Made by a program: the position numbers and the translations under genes
Notes under the pieces: generated by a model
The model's database searches: none
Told to the model about the DNA's origin: nothing
What the model saw: the letters and a program-made list of their open reading frames with translations, nothing else
Assembly: GCA_013397795.1 (NCBI GenBank)
Contig: VZTJ01001736.1
Coordinates: forward strand, 915,832-979,831
Direction: 5' to 3'
DNA length: 64,000 nt
Origin: Orthonyx spaldingii
Lineage: Eukaryota; Chordata; Aves; Passeriformes; Orthonychidae
Part shown: positions 14,501 to 29,600 of the stretch, one piece after another
Numbering within the stretch: position 1 is the stretch's first letter
Layout: each line of letters begins with the position of its first letter

Positions 14501-17500
14501 AGTGAGACTATGGTGCAGTGTACACATTCTGTGTTAATGAAGGAGATTTGTATGACTGTCTGTAAAGCCTCAGGAACACTGGCAATCAGTGTCCAAAGTC
14601 CCTCTATTCAGCATGTGCCCCAGAGCACTGCATTCATGTGAGCAGCTTAAAGGAGTTCATGATATAGGTGTTCCTGAGTGGTCCAATTCTGCTGATGTTC
14701 TCTGAGCACTTCTAGTCCAGACTGGCAGTGTTGACTTCAACACGAAACACATCAGAAGATGTGTCTGACTCTTGTTTTCATGTTCTGGCAGGTATGAATC
14801 TTGCAGAGGGAGTGGAAAATTTGACCCTGAGGAGGTTCAAGCTCATTTCCTGTATTTTGAATGAGTGAACACACTCAATAATCCCAATAGAACAGGTATG
14901 GGTTCCAGTCTGCAATCTTTAGTTTGCTGGTACATTTTATCCAATATTTTTTAAAAGGTAACACAGAGACCAGGACCACACTAACTCCTTTTCCAGCATT
15001 TTGCCCTTGTAAATAACTTTTTTCCAGTAATGGCGATAATAGACCCTGAAAACCAAGTGTCCTTCATACTTTGTATTTTCTTTTAGAGGTTTAGGGAAAA
15101 ACAGAAACCTTCTGATGATGATCTGGTGCTGATCATTTGACTGTAGCTTCATCTTTAAAGCAGAGGTTTTTAACACAATTGCTAATTTCAATTTAGTCTA
15201 TATCACGTTAATGGAAAACTGTTAGTAAAATGATAGAAAGCAATAGCATATATATTTAACTTTGTTGTAGATAAATAACAAGCAACATCTAAGCCACAAT
15301 TACCCAGCACAAGACTTCCCTGGAGTTACAATGTGCCAGTTACTTTTCATTTTCTATTTCAAACTTCTTACACTTTAACATTCTAGGCTTCATGTTCTTG
15401 TGATTATGTAAAAAGTAGTAAACATATGAAAAATATTATACAAATTGGGAGCGTATATAATTTCTTTCTTAATGACTTAGTCAAACTGTTTCCTGTTCTT
15501 ACAATTAACTTACAGACATGAAAATCAGCTGTCCATTTAATAAGTGGCAGGTGTGGGTGTGGGTAACTATAGACAGCACAGTAAATTTCAGCAGATTGAG
15601 CCACTGAAAGCTTTATAAGAAAAAGCCTGATATATAATTTTGTACTTACCAAAAGTAGATCAATGGGAAGGACAACTTTAATGTTTCTCTGAAATTTCTC
15701 ATTCAGTTCTTTAACAAGAACAAGCACCACAATGCTCAGCAAGGAGAGAAGTAATGCCTCCAGCTGAACTGATCTGATATTCTCAAACACGTAGGCATAA
15801 ATCTACAGTGAACAGCAAATAACAATCACAGATCAAAAAATATATTCTGGATAACATGCTATGGTATCTTCTCACAACTTCAGACAAATAATCAGTGAGA
15901 GGTGAATCAATACTGCAGGAGCTGTGTCATTGGACAAGTTTTTGGCCTGTACTTTAGATTTTAAAAGGAAGAAAATCACCAATTTACTATTCCTATGAAC
16001 TTTTGGAAACCTAAAAAAAAAAAAAAAAGCAGTGAATATTTGTATATATTTACATATTTCTATTGGTTAGAAGCAAGCTACAAAATGCTAATAAATGTGA
16101 TATGTTTGCTTTTCTTATTCAGTCTCATTAAGTTCAGTGAGATAAATGAGTGTCACATAAAAATGTTGAGAAAAGTTTCTTGCACAAAGGTTTATTTGTA
16201 GTGGCCATAACGTATAACATCCACCAAATCTAGTAGTAAAAGTTATGTCTGGGGAAAAAATTTAAAAGACAGCAAGGAGAGGAAAAAACAAAAGGGAAAG
16301 AAAAATGCAGTAATGGCTGGATGGGAAGAGATGCAATAGGAATCTTCCAAGATGAGCATCATCTTCAGGGCATCCTCTGCAATCTGTGGGTCATTTTTCC
16401 AGAGTAACTTTTTTCCAGAGTAATTCCAGTGGGCCATCCTCAGTGTCCAGGTTGGCTGCTTACACAGTGCTCCACGGAGCATGCTTTGGTCAGGTCCAGG
16501 TGCTGCACACACCAAATATTTGCCAAGCTCGCGTACGTATGTTACTGGTTATTTAAATAACTAAAGTTATCTGCTTAGCCCTGCTTGTTTCCTTTTCTGC
16601 TGACTGCAGAGTTAAAAGGGAAAGAGGACACCTGGCCAGAGCTATGGAGCTGTGAATGAGAGGCCTTCAGCTTTTCAGCATTTAATGTGTGCTGCAATAA
16701 CCTGTAAAACAGGTTAGAAAAATAAAGTTGGATCTGTGATGAAGAAAGGAAATAAGGTGCTGCATTATAAAATAGAAGTATGGAACAGGAATAGAATAAC
16801 CAACAGCCATGAGCAACAGGGGTCTTTGTTGATGAATACAATGTTGTAAGTAACAGACTCAGAAGAAGGCAGTTGTCTTGGTACCAGCACAGATGACACA
16901 GTGAACTGTAACTTTGTCTCTATTCTGAATTTGGGAGTTCAGGAAATAAGGCATAAATCAGTATGGTAGCAGATAAACAGAAAGTAATGAAAAAAAATTA
17001 GAACTTTGCTGAAACGGTTAAAAGGGGTGAAGAAAGTTAGCGAGAACATCTATCCTGATAAATAAAGAAATAATGAGATCTCTATCACAACTTATTTTCA
17101 GGCCTCATGAAGAAAAGCAATAGTCTATTGCCTGGAGGAACAGTGAGCCATAAATGTGAATATAATATACATGCTTAGCAAAGCTGTAAGGGGAAAAACA
17201 AGGTGGGCTCAGTCCCTTGAGTTCTGCATTTAAATTCTGGGGACTATTGTGCATCCTGAAATATAAACCATAGAGACAACAGAAGTTTAGATCTAGGATG
17301 TAGATTTAGACTTCATCACAAGTAATTTTTTTTAAACCACAACATCAAGGATAATAACTTCAAGCAACTGAGGCTTGAAATAATAATAGTAATATAAAAA
17401 AAAAGACAAAAGGTGTTTTCTCTGGCAATGAATAAGAAGACCACTAAAATAAATCGAAAGTGACACTTGTAGTTTTATCAATAAAGATTAATAATTTTCT

Positions 17501-20500
17501 GCTCCAGAGAACTTATTCTCAAATACATGCATAATGCTAACAAGTTTTGACAGTTTAGAGCTTAAATACATATATTTATGTTGGCCAGGAAAAGGTACTA
17601 GAAAAATTATCTTAGGAAAGAACCCTGTTCTAGCAGAAAGGTGGTCAATATGATCATAAAACTTATTTCTATTGTTCTGATTCTGTCACTCTTTGAAGAG
17701 GTGATGCTTATATTGAAGAATGAGTAAATTAACTTCCTGATTTTTCCTCTCTGAGAACATTTTCATAACCTAGAAAGGGAAAAACCCAACCCAAATATGT
17801 TTACACATGTTAAAATACTTCTTCTACAAGAAGTATTTTTCCTCATAAAGAGGAAAAAGTAGTCCAGTCCTTTGAAATTTAGCCCTTAGAGTTTCGATTA
17901 AGGATGCACAGTGTAACCCAGCACAAACATTTCTCAGAAACCAGGCAATTATTTTAAAACCAACTTGGTAAGTAATATGATCTATAGAAGTCTTAACTCT
18001 GAAGAATGGCAATTAAACCACAGTTTTTAACCACATATTGCCCCACTGTAATCAGACAATATGTGGATTGTATCTTGAGTGGCTTGGGACTAGACTTTGT
18101 ACCCATAATTTTCCAAGAATGCATTTTCAAGAGAGCACAGGACTTGACTCAGTGCCCAAGCAGAAGCTGTGATTAATTATAACAAAGGCAGGCAATCTGG
18201 AAAACTGTGCCCACAAACTCACCAAAGACTGAGCTAGATCTAAGGTCAAGTGGCAAGAAATGGGAAGAAATGGGTTGATTCTTGCTTGTTGAAGTCAGAG
18301 AGATGTAGATTTGTTTTGAAATGAATGCTGTGTATTAAAGTGCCAACATTAGCTATCTGTGTTCACGGCATTAAATCTAATTTTCCTAGACAAAGTGAGA
18401 CAAAAGACTGAGTGAATAAATACAATTTTAGTGAAGAAATATGCACAAGCTTTAAGAATTTGTGTCTTTCAAATTGACTAAAAAAGACACTTCCGTTTAA
18501 TTTAAAAAATATATAGCCAATTCTTGTAAACCTTTGCCACAGGTTTTTCAGTCTGTGCAACAGAATCTTTATACGAACTGCCTAGTACATCCTTTGGTGT
18601 TTCTTTTGAAGTCATACCCTTCTATATGTAGTCCACATCAACCAGCAAATGAAAAATAATGGAACAACCAACACTTCGTAGCTCATTCAAATTCAGTAGC
18701 GCAGGCATCCCTATCCCCAAAGTCTGTAGTACATGGAAACAATTCTGGCAGTAATACATTCATTTTACGTTAATTACTACCTTAGACTGAAGAGCTTCCA
18801 CTGACTAGGTGGCTCCTGGGTAACCATTTTCTGAAAACCTAAAACCACTCAATTCGTGATATGACCAGTGAAGCGAGGAGACCCTTTCACAAGAAAGAAA
18901 GATCATGTGGCTCTTAACCTGAATGCAATTAACATATACGATAGACATCTCTTAAACTATACATTTTGCATAGTATTCTGTCCAGTCTGTTACTGTACTC
19001 ATCCGAGATGAAACTATAAATCCTAAGTACATAAAGCTCAAGCTTGCAATAGCATTGGCATCTGATTCAAAAGAAGTATTTACAAATGTTTTAATCAAAA
19101 ATATAATTTTAAATTCAACATTTCACATATTTAGATGATGAACTTTCTGAAATAATTTGGAAATTATGCAGCAGAATTTAACTTGATATTGCAGTGTACA
19201 AAGCAATCTTTGTCAAGATATAATTTTAAAAGTTTTTAAAATCAGCAATAATATATTAATTGAGCTGTTTGCCTCTTGTGGTTTTAGTTTTATTGCTAGT
19301 TTTGTGTAAATATTCTTAATAGAACCTATGTGACAACGTTATGACCAATCAGTGGACTTTTTGGTAATCGATGCAAATTTTGACCTAAGTGAAACAAGCA
19401 GTATTCGAGCTTTGCACATATATGTACAGACACTGAATGTTCCTTTTCTCATGGGAAACCAACAGCTTCGAGGCAATATTGAACATTGTAATGCTTTATA
19501 TTCTAGAAAGGATGTGTATTTGGATGTATTAATGAAATGCTCTGAGTTGGGTTTTTTAAATACATGAAACCCCAAAAGATTAGCTATATAATGAGTATAG
19601 AGGCTGAAGTGAACAAAAGAATTAAAGGAACATGTTATTTAACACCATACATTTTAACAGTGGACAGCTTCATTTCATTTTCAAAACTACTTCATTCTGA
19701 TGTTTTTTAAACGAATACATCATGGAGAGAAAATGTGCAGGCAAGTACTGTAAACTGTATAAGTAACTGGGGAAAAAAGGGGTGAAAAGAAAGGACTGAT
19801 AGCAGAACATGAAGGTTTGGGGTTTTTTCAGATAACTGCAGAAAAACCACAAAAGGATTTTGCAACAAACTTGCAACACAGTCACAAAAGACCCCGTTTT
19901 GCAAAGCAAGTTTCTTACATTATGGTTCATTTTGCAGTGTTGTATTTTCTCAGAAACGTGTGGAAAGAGAGATATATCTATACATAAATAAAGGTCAAGT
20001 AAAAGTATAGTCTTCTGCTTTCAGATGCTGAATAAAACTTGATGTTACTTTTCTTGTCCCTTGTAAAGTTAGATCTCATGTGCAGTATTCCCTCACTATT
20101 TTTCTTCTTCACTTCCATTTGCAAAACACCAACTGCTGCTGCACTGTGCGTCTCAATTGAAGTATGACAAATTATGTACAGGAAAGCAAAATTGAATAAA
20201 TTATGTAAACTGTGTGTAAACACAAAAATACCATAGGCTCAAGGCCAGTGTACTAGATTTGTTCTCCATATGCAAACTTCCTTTCTACGTATTTAACCAT
20301 GATCTCACATGCTATAAAGAATTAATTTCACTGGCTTGCTACACTTGCAACTCTCCTATCACACTTTATTAAACATTCTTATTCTTGCTTTGCCAACCCA
20401 AAGGCTGCCTGAGGCAAAGCAATTGGTTTTGTGAGTAGGAGGTGTTTTGGAGTGGACAAAAAAAAATGTAAGCAAAAGTACCAGTCTTTGGATTTTGAGA

Positions 20501-23500
20501 ATTTGAAGTAAAGGACATGTCCAGAGAGACATGCCAAAGTTTGCCTCTCACTCTCTAGATATATGTGCAAACTACTTTCTATCTGATTCATATAATTTTC
20601 ACATAAAACTACAACCACACAGGAAAATTATTGTTAAAAGTCTAGCTCTGGTGCTTCTGACTGAGATACTGGAACTTCTTAAGGCAACTCATAAGGCTGA
20701 ACAGATACCAGAAACATTTTAAAAGATTTATATGTTAAAATTGCCCCTTTTTTATTTTTCTTTCAAGTTGTACAGAGTAGAGAGTTTTTGGTCATTTATT
20801 TTCACAAAATTTACAGAGCAATTCAGAACCTTAAAGAAAAAATCAGGAAAATTTTTCTTTGGAATATGTTCAAAGGAGTTCGATTTCAAAAGAGAAGTGA
20901 AAAGCAAAGAACTTGTTTCAAATACATTAAAAATACAAGGGATAAGGGAATAGATTTCTTTCAAAGCATTTGAATGACCTCATTTATGATATCATCAGCA
21001 CACCAACGTGGAAATATTTCTTCATATCACTGCTGTTCTTTATTAATGCTCATAATGTATGTTTTGATTATGCCTTGGCTGCAGTGCTTAACACCAGTCA
21101 TCTCTACAAGATGATAATATTCCTATATGTAAGTATAGTCTCCATGGAAACACCATGAAAAAGAGGCTATTCACATTTTATATTAAGAATCATTTATGAA
21201 AAGGTTTTAAAATAATAAAAAAAATTAATGTATAAAGAATCATTTCTAATAATCTCATAAGCCAACTGACTACTCATAAAAATGGCTTTGACACTTTTAG
21301 GTATACCTCTACAAGATAAATGGAAAAATTACTTGTGTTTATGACATGCCCCTAATTTTCATTATAAATTGGTCCTATAAAAAACTTACCAATTAATTAT
21401 CCATATGAAAAGCTATCAGATTTATAAAATACTATGAAAAAACCATTCTAAAAAGCAATATCTTCTAATCAAAGAGTTCACATTAAAAAATTTCACAAAA
21501 TAACATGAAAAGATAAGGCACTTAATAGAGTACAGACATAGTCAGTGATTTTAAATAAGGTGTCCTAATTTAGTGGCTGATTAGATTAAGTCTCACTATC
21601 AGTGCAATGTAAAATCACCTTAGCAAGTAAATACAGTTTTATTATGAGCAAAATATCATTTTGTCAGGTGCTGTTGTAATACTAATAATGTCAAGAGCGT
21701 ATGCTCACAGTACCTAAATTCAGGGCTTGCTGGAATAAGTTACCATCAAGAATATGTTCATGTCTTTTGTGTAATAAGATTATATACCTTTGGTCTTTAA
21801 GGTTCCAGCCAAGAACATGTACTTTCCAAGGGCTGTAACCATGACACTGGTGGTGGCACCTCACCCCCTGCCCTTGACCAAAGCAGTTGGGTGGTGACAT
21901 GTCCTTGACCATGCCAGGTGCTCTCACATGATACAGGTGGGACCAACACAGTAACAGCAACATCTGCTGTCTGGCCCAGGTGGGGAACAAAGGGTCATCA
22001 GTCATCCCCTGACAGCCTTGGAACATTCCCTACCTGAACTGTAGCCCAAGTAGAACAGCACCATTGTTGCCGAAGTTTTGGAAACAATTTCCAAATGTTT
22101 TGGAAACTCCAGTAGTTGCCAAAGCGAGTTATGACCAGGATGGAAACTAACTGATGACTAAAGCAAATCACCTTATGACCCTGCACACAACAGTCCTAAT
22201 TGAGGCTCTCCGAGCTCTTCTGGGCCACAGTGGGTTTTGCCAGCACCTCCCTCTCAGTGGGGCACCTCTCAGAGCTTGTAAACCCTCAAAGCTGCGATAC
22301 TCAAAAGACCATCACTGATGGCGAGGCTGGGCTGATACACACACACACACACACACACACACTCCTCGAGGTGCAACCCCTGCCTGTTGAGAAACACTCG
22401 GACATTTGCTATGAGTATTTCACTGAACCCAAGGGGAATTTCTGATAAGCGCCTTTACGCTCATAGACAGACATATATACCTCTCTGCCTGTGTGCATGT
22501 GAAATTATTATGGTGTGAATGTTGTTATCATGAAACTGTAATTAACTCACTGTTATATTTATAAAAAATCCCATTTAACCACTTCATAAATGTTAAATTA
22601 CTCAGTGATGAAATTCTGTTAAACACTTTTGCAATCTTTTTGTATCCATACCCTTTGCACCTGTACCCTTTTTCATTCTCAGTCTCCATGTAATCCATTC
22701 TAAACTGATGTTAATGCAATTTTTCTATGTATTCTTCATTCATGGAGTAAGTAATAGAATGAACTTGCCACTGAATTCTGTTAGAGTCGCACTTTCATAA
22801 GTTCATATCAAGCTCATACCTGCTTTTTGCCAATACCTCTGATGGTGATTCTTTAAGCAGCCTACCCACTCATTTGTAACAATACTGTATGAAATGCTGC
22901 CTGCATTTCATAAAAATTCCCTTAAAGCTGTCCACTTGTTGTGCTTATGGCAAAGTAATATCATGTCATAAAGTAATAAATAACATATCTAGAATAGTTT
23001 TTGCATAGGAGAGGCACAAATCATGGGTCATTTTCCTTTTACCACAATGATAGTCAGATTTCATTCAGCAGCATATGAAGAAAATATGTTTAAATTTATA
23101 TTTATATTCCTTCCACATGCTGATCCAGAAAGAGATTATCCTCCCTGTATGAGTGTATAACAGCTCAGAATAATAAATGGAATTATTGATGCCCTAACAC
23201 ACATCTTTTAAATTAATTACTGTACCCATTCCTGTTAGTTCTCTATCAAGTTTTCCAAATCTCTTCTTACAAACAAAGCAAGATTAAGGTTCATCTCCTG
23301 TTCGTTCACACATGTGCATACTCTTATACAGAAACAAACAGCATAGTTATTTAATAAAATGTCAGCTAATGAAATAACCCATCTCTTTCACTGAACTCAC
23401 ATGAAAAAATGCCAGTGGTCCCGATATATATGGCATTTTCATTCCCAGCAGATACTTCACTTGTGAAGTCACAACGTGTGTTGCTGCTCCTGTTGTCATC

Positions 23501-26500
23501 GCGCTTATCACAGGTTCTGTTAACAAGAAGGTGGCACTGCCCAACTGCAGCGTAAACATTGCTACCTAAAAGGCAAAGGCAGGAGGATCAGCAATTGTAA
23601 TAAAAAGCAGCTTCTTGGTGATAAGACAATAAACCAGAGTCCTTTTAATAAATTATAAGATAAATGAGCTAAAGATACAAAGCAGAAATCCTTTGAAGGA
23701 CAAATATAGCTGAAAATGGAGCGCATTGAAGCTCTATGGGTTTACCTGCACTATTTCACTCACTAGTTTACCAGACTCTAATTCCAGTTTAGTAACAAAA
23801 GCAGACGCAAAGAAACACTTGGTATTCTCTCCTGCTCAAATACATGAGCACAATAAACACCATAAAAACATCGACTCAACACTGCAACAGGAAGTACAGC
23901 AACCCAAAATGTAAGGCTGGTCCTAAGTTAAGACTCATTCCTGTCCCACTGCTATCTTGCCTAAATGGGCCAAAGGCCGTATCTTGGTCCTGCTTACGGA
24001 TTGTCATCGCGGCACTATCAGGATCCCCAACATTAGTAATTTCAACAGATATCAAATTTATGAGGTGCTACTGAGAGTTTTGTGGTGAGACTGCTCCAGG
24101 AATTTAAACTATAGCAGGATCTACAACTATTATAGGTACTTCACAGGAATAGAGGACAAAGGACTATTGTGTTCAACTCTTTTCTCCTCTTATTCGGGGC
24201 TCCAAACATTCTTTCCTTCCAAAGCATGAGATTTAACAACTCTTAATTCTTTGAACAAAATTGTAACATGGTTACAGCTGCTACTGTGGTTTACATAACA
24301 CTTAATGCTTTTCTGATCCACATTAAGTTACATTATCTCCCCGTACAATGAGTTTTGCAGTTTCTTACTTCTAGGGTCTTTTGAATTTGCTGTTCTTCTG
24401 CCTGAAAAGTTACATGCTCTTGGCACAGACCTTCTAAGAAGTTCATTTTGTGTTTACCATACTAAATATCATCATTTTGGAATATATCACAGTCTCCTTT
24501 CCTTTTTTATTGTTCTGAAGTTAAAAGTATAATTTTCAGAAGTTATCATTCTTTATGCCTGAACACCATTCATGTTTTCACCCTAAAACTTACCTGTATG
24601 CAGTGAGCTTTGAGCATAGCACCACAAAAGAAACAAAAATACTAAAATAAGTGACTTTTAATTTACCACTAAAACCTCTAGTGAGCAATTTCCTCTTCCA
24701 TTTGAGAGATTAAATCTGAGATTTTTCTTCTATTTCCCACTAATAGCATGTAAATTGCTCTGTACTATGAGCAATTGGAACATTGATTGCTGTTCAAGAT
24801 TGGACTCCAATAATGATAATTACTGTATACCCCCAGTGAGTAGTAATTTAGTTAGTCAGGCCTAAAACTGATAATTAGTAATTTCAGAGATTTTGTTTAG
24901 CTGTTTGTTCTAACACTGTGCCTACTAATTTATTTTAAACATTGTTCACAGTAGCAAAGTTCAATAATAATTAAATTCTCCCTTCCCTATTGAATTTTTG
25001 TTTGTTTTCTAAGATCAGTTTCTATTGTATGAATGTGAAATTTCTCACTGTGTAATAGCTTAGTTTTCAGAAAATTGGATGTTTATTTAGCCATGGAATC
25101 AAAACCACAGAAACAATTCTGTGTACTACATAATATCACAGAGAAGTATTAGTTAATATTAGCATTTCAGAGAAAGCTATTATTGTGAGTTACAGCAAAA
25201 TGATTGCTGAACTTAGAAACTTCAGCATCACTCTCAGATTTACTGTTTGCTTTTTTACTTTTTTTTTTAAATCTTCAGAATTTTAAGAGGATGCTTCACA
25301 GGTACTAACTAAAAGATCACATTTCAAGCATCGTTTTTATTGATTTCTTGTAACCGTAGGCTATGTAAAATACATGCAAACCATGAGTATGGGTTCAGTT
25401 AGACAATTTCTGTAGCTACTCAGTTAAACAAGCAACAGCCTACACGTGGTCCCCCCTCCTTATTGCAGAAGGTAGCTCAGGATTTCCAGAAACAAAGGCA
25501 GTTCTTCATCAGCGTGTACATCCTACTCTTTATTTGCGTGATAATTAAATAAATACGTTGTGCACCCACACATCTTTCATGGAGAAGATCTAACAATGAA
25601 CCAACCAGAACAGAAAACATCCTGGGTGGAGGGTGTAATTTTCAGCATAAGCTGGTATGGGAACCTCCTGTTGTCCTTGCCACATGAGTAATGTACAGAA
25701 ACTGCTTAGATTATGAGGAGGCAAAAAGTTTTGAAACAAGCTTCCCAAATCTAGTTCCATGTGAGTTTTCTTGACATATATACTTAAAATTGTTAGCAGT
25801 TACACAGCCTCAGATTGATTCTACAATTAACCCTCCATGCTGGGCAACAGCCATGTAAGCTTGGCTGCCAGGGCATTTTGAATAAACACCATTTGAAACT
25901 GAGCTAAGCTGACAGCACACAATTGCATTACGTGAATTATGTCATAAAATCTTTCACCCAGTAACACTGACCAAAATGTAGAAAGTTCAATATTCTTAAA
26001 GAAATGTCTAACAATCTGCTTTATCTTGGCTATGGTTGTGATGCTCATTTTTGCAGGTCTTCCACTTTATTTTCTGGTGTATTGTATGATTTCTCTTCCT
26101 TCCTGATGCAGACAAACTATGGAGAAAAGTGACAGTGAAGTGCTAGAACTGGAAAAAAAAAAAAAAAAGCAAATCTTTTTCTCTTTTCAGCATTTGTAGT
26201 AATAATGGGATTTTCTTAAACTGTAAGAGAAACAAAATTTTCACATATTTTAGAATTGTATCCAGAATTTTTAATTTTTAAGAACTCAGTTCCTAGAGGA
26301 TACAAGCATATTTCAGGGAAAGAATATACACAGTATTAAAACTGTTTGAAAGGCACTTGGCTATTGTTTATTTGTGTGGCATTTTCAGTACGTAACACCA
26401 TGTAAAAAAGTTCATTAAGAAGTAACTTTCTTGAGATCAATTTTGCTTTCACCAGGTATACATTCTTGAATTCATGTAAATGAAATCAAGACCTTTCAGA

Positions 26501-26631
26501 GAAAAGAAAAGAAGTATATAAGAGAAAGTGAGGAAAAGCAGCCTTGTGTAAATGCACAGTAAAGGAGAAAAGATCATGGAAACAAGGTATACATTGAAGT
26601 GATTAGACTGAAGTGGTGGAAGGTGTGATTC

Positions 26632-26680
<49 letters not shown>

Positions 26681-29600
26681 AGAAAAAGAAGTAAATTTCA
26701 ATTGGAAGAAAGATAATACAAAGTGAACCTTTTCTTTTTTAGCTCTTTAAAAAGCTGTCTTTACTGGTCCATAATTTTTCTCTGACAAGTAGAAGAGAAT
26801 GGTAATCTAGCCAGAAGAAGAAAAATGAGCAATTGCAAAAAGCAAAGCCCTCTATGTTCATTAATTCAGAACCTTTGGTTCTTGTCCATTTTCAATACTT
26901 TCTTCCCATGACAACACACTCAGTTTATTATTATTATTAAAATTCCATTCAACACATAGTCAATTTAACTTCATGGCCAGTAAAAATTTTTATCACTTAA
27001 CAGCTCTTTGGAAATCACTAATGTCAAACTTTCTGTCCCCAGAAATTGAAAGACTGATATCATGTTACCTGCTGCACAGATTCAGTTTTGGAGAATGAAT
27101 TTTAAACGCCTCAGAACTCTACTGTACTGGAAGGGGTTTTTTCACTGCGATAGTGAACAAAAGTGGTAGTGCCCTTTCTGATCATCTTCTGCTTGGGCTG
27201 GGTAGATGAGGTCAGACATGAGGAACATCTCTTGGAGGGAAAGAGTACAGACTGTGAGCCTCTCGTTTAGTACATTTTGTTGGTTATCTCAAAATCAAAG
27301 GTTGCAAAGTGAAGACATCTATGGAACCTCTGGAGACAACAGTCAGACACAGTTCAGCTTGACTGAGTTGCCAGTTTAAAACTCTCCTTGACCTGTTTCA
27401 ACAGACATCTAACTGGTAGATCACTAGCTTTTGCTCTTCTCAGTTGCAGCTCTTATGTTCATTCTGGGTGTATTGAGAGTGTCTGGTAGCTTCTGATGGT
27501 GTGCAGAGTGAACTTTTCTCATTCCAGGACGTGTAAAAGTCTTTTCTATGATCTTTCTGTACTAAAACATAGTATGCTCTACCATAATTGTAGGAACCAG
27601 AACTCCAACTCAGTCTACTTGTAGTTTTCAAGATACAGAATATCAGCCTACAAGAAGGTATTTCCACTGTAAAAGAAAAATGAACTTCTTTCCTTATTAT
27701 CACTGTATAATAGACTCATGTTTTTACCTCATGCAGAGTTATGTGTAACATAGAATAGTGCAGCATCATTTTTCCCACAGGGAAATAGAGATTTGGACAA
27801 GAATGCTGCCTTAAAAAACCACCCTTCTTATTCAAATATGCTCCTTCGTTATTAAGCAAATTGATAATAGACTGTGTAAATTTGTTCTCCTGAAAACCAG
27901 AAACATTTTTATTTCCAACACTGTATATCAACAACTAATTACATGTTAGTTTTTAAAATACAGTAGATGAAAAACCTACCAATAAAAATGTTACAAGACG
28001 GGAATGCAATAAGCAGCTATTTCTCAGCCCAACTGAAGTCTCTAACACTGTGGTTTTAGGAGAATAAAGCTTTTTTCCTAGGGTAGGTTTTTTTTTTTCT
28101 CTATTTGATCTGGAAGGAGCTTTCCTTTATTTATTCAGCAAATTTTAATCTTGAATTTCAGTTCAATATGCTGAGATTTTTTTATAGACACATATATTTA
28201 TGCAAGTATTCTTGCACATACAGTATATTAATAGGGGAAAAAAAATCTTACCCAAAAGCCCTTTTGAGGATTTTTTTAATGTTATAAAGGCACCATCCAA
28301 TTTTAATTACAAAATTACTCCATAGGTATCTGTTATGTTCCATCATTTTCTCTCCTAATCAATACCTCCAATGTATTTAAGGAAGAATTCTATTAACTTG
28401 ATTAGTTTTCCATGCCCTGTTTATCTTTATAGAGTAGCAGCTACACAAACATAAAAAAATCTCCACTATAGCTTCCATTCCGCTTCTAAAAATGAAATAA
28501 TGAATGCATTATATTAAATGGCTCCGGTAATTACAGTTTTTATTTTATGTTTACTTATTTTCTATTTTAATACTATTTTATCTTCATCAGCAGGCCTCTT
28601 AAGATAACTAAATTTCTTTCCTCTTTTATGAACTCTTCCTCAAACATTAGATTTCAGAAGTAATTTAGGATTCTGAAATTTATTACTTGAGAAAAAGTTA
28701 AGCAGATAAGCCCCAAATTTCAGTTCTTATAAGCTCTACCTCTTCTTGTTTTATGATCACAAAACAGTTCTAATTAATTTCACGTCTAGATGGCACTGAG
28801 ATTCACAGAGCCTGCTCAGGGTTTGCCTCACACACAAATGCACAGTCATGGTAACTAAACGCAAACTAGCCAACAGCAGTTCATCTCAAAAACATCTTCT
28901 CCCTCTGCCTTCCCTCCATTACTCACTATTTTGTATGTTTTCCCCTTTTTTTAAATATTATTTGCTGATTAGAGTACTTAGCCAGGCTACTGGAAAAATA
29001 GTATCAAATTGCTTTTTAGGCCGAGGGTGTTCAGCTCTTTACCTACTCTTCCCAAGAAGGAAACAGCTGTTTTGGCAAGGACTTGTCATCCTTTGTGTGG
29101 AGGCTGCCCAAAGTATGGATTGGTCACAGCATCTGTTGCTTTTGTGCAATTAGTGGCTGATTAGAGAATTGTATTTTGACTGTTTTTCAGAAAAAAATGA
29201 AGTCTTATAGTAGATAACATAACCCAGGTCTGATTCCTTCCCACAGCAGTACCATCCCAAGTACCAACTACACTGAAAATACTTCTTTTTGTATTTCAGG
29301 ATGTCTTCAATGAAAAGCTGTTGCCTCAATATACATCACACAATTTGTCTTGTCCCAGAATATGCATTAACTCCAGGCTATTATTTAATTTCTAACCTAA
29401 TCTGATAAATAGAAGAAGGTGACTGATTTAGGTCTCCATTATGAGCATGATGTGCCCTGTCACATTATCTGGGGTTTACAGCAACTGTTACTTGGGAGAC
29501 TGGAATCATGATGAGAAACATAGATTTCCAAACTGAACAGCACCTGGGAAGATGGCAAAGTTGAATCTCAGCCTTGATCTGGACTTTCACCTGCATATCA

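Larger units (their letters stand above)
15803..23400 (-). other. SLC26A7 intron 4
   Basis: Intron of 7598 bp. It contains an A-rich run near 16013-16028, an LTR-like segment around 22020-22660 that includes an (AC)n microsatellite, and otherwise AT-rich DNA with many chance frames of 60-110 codons. No second gene was recognised on either strand. Confidence 0.8.

Noticed and set aside
16243..16515. 90-codon minus-strand frame in intron 4
   Set aside because: No domain recognised; contains low-complexity phenylalanine-rich translation of A/G-rich DNA.
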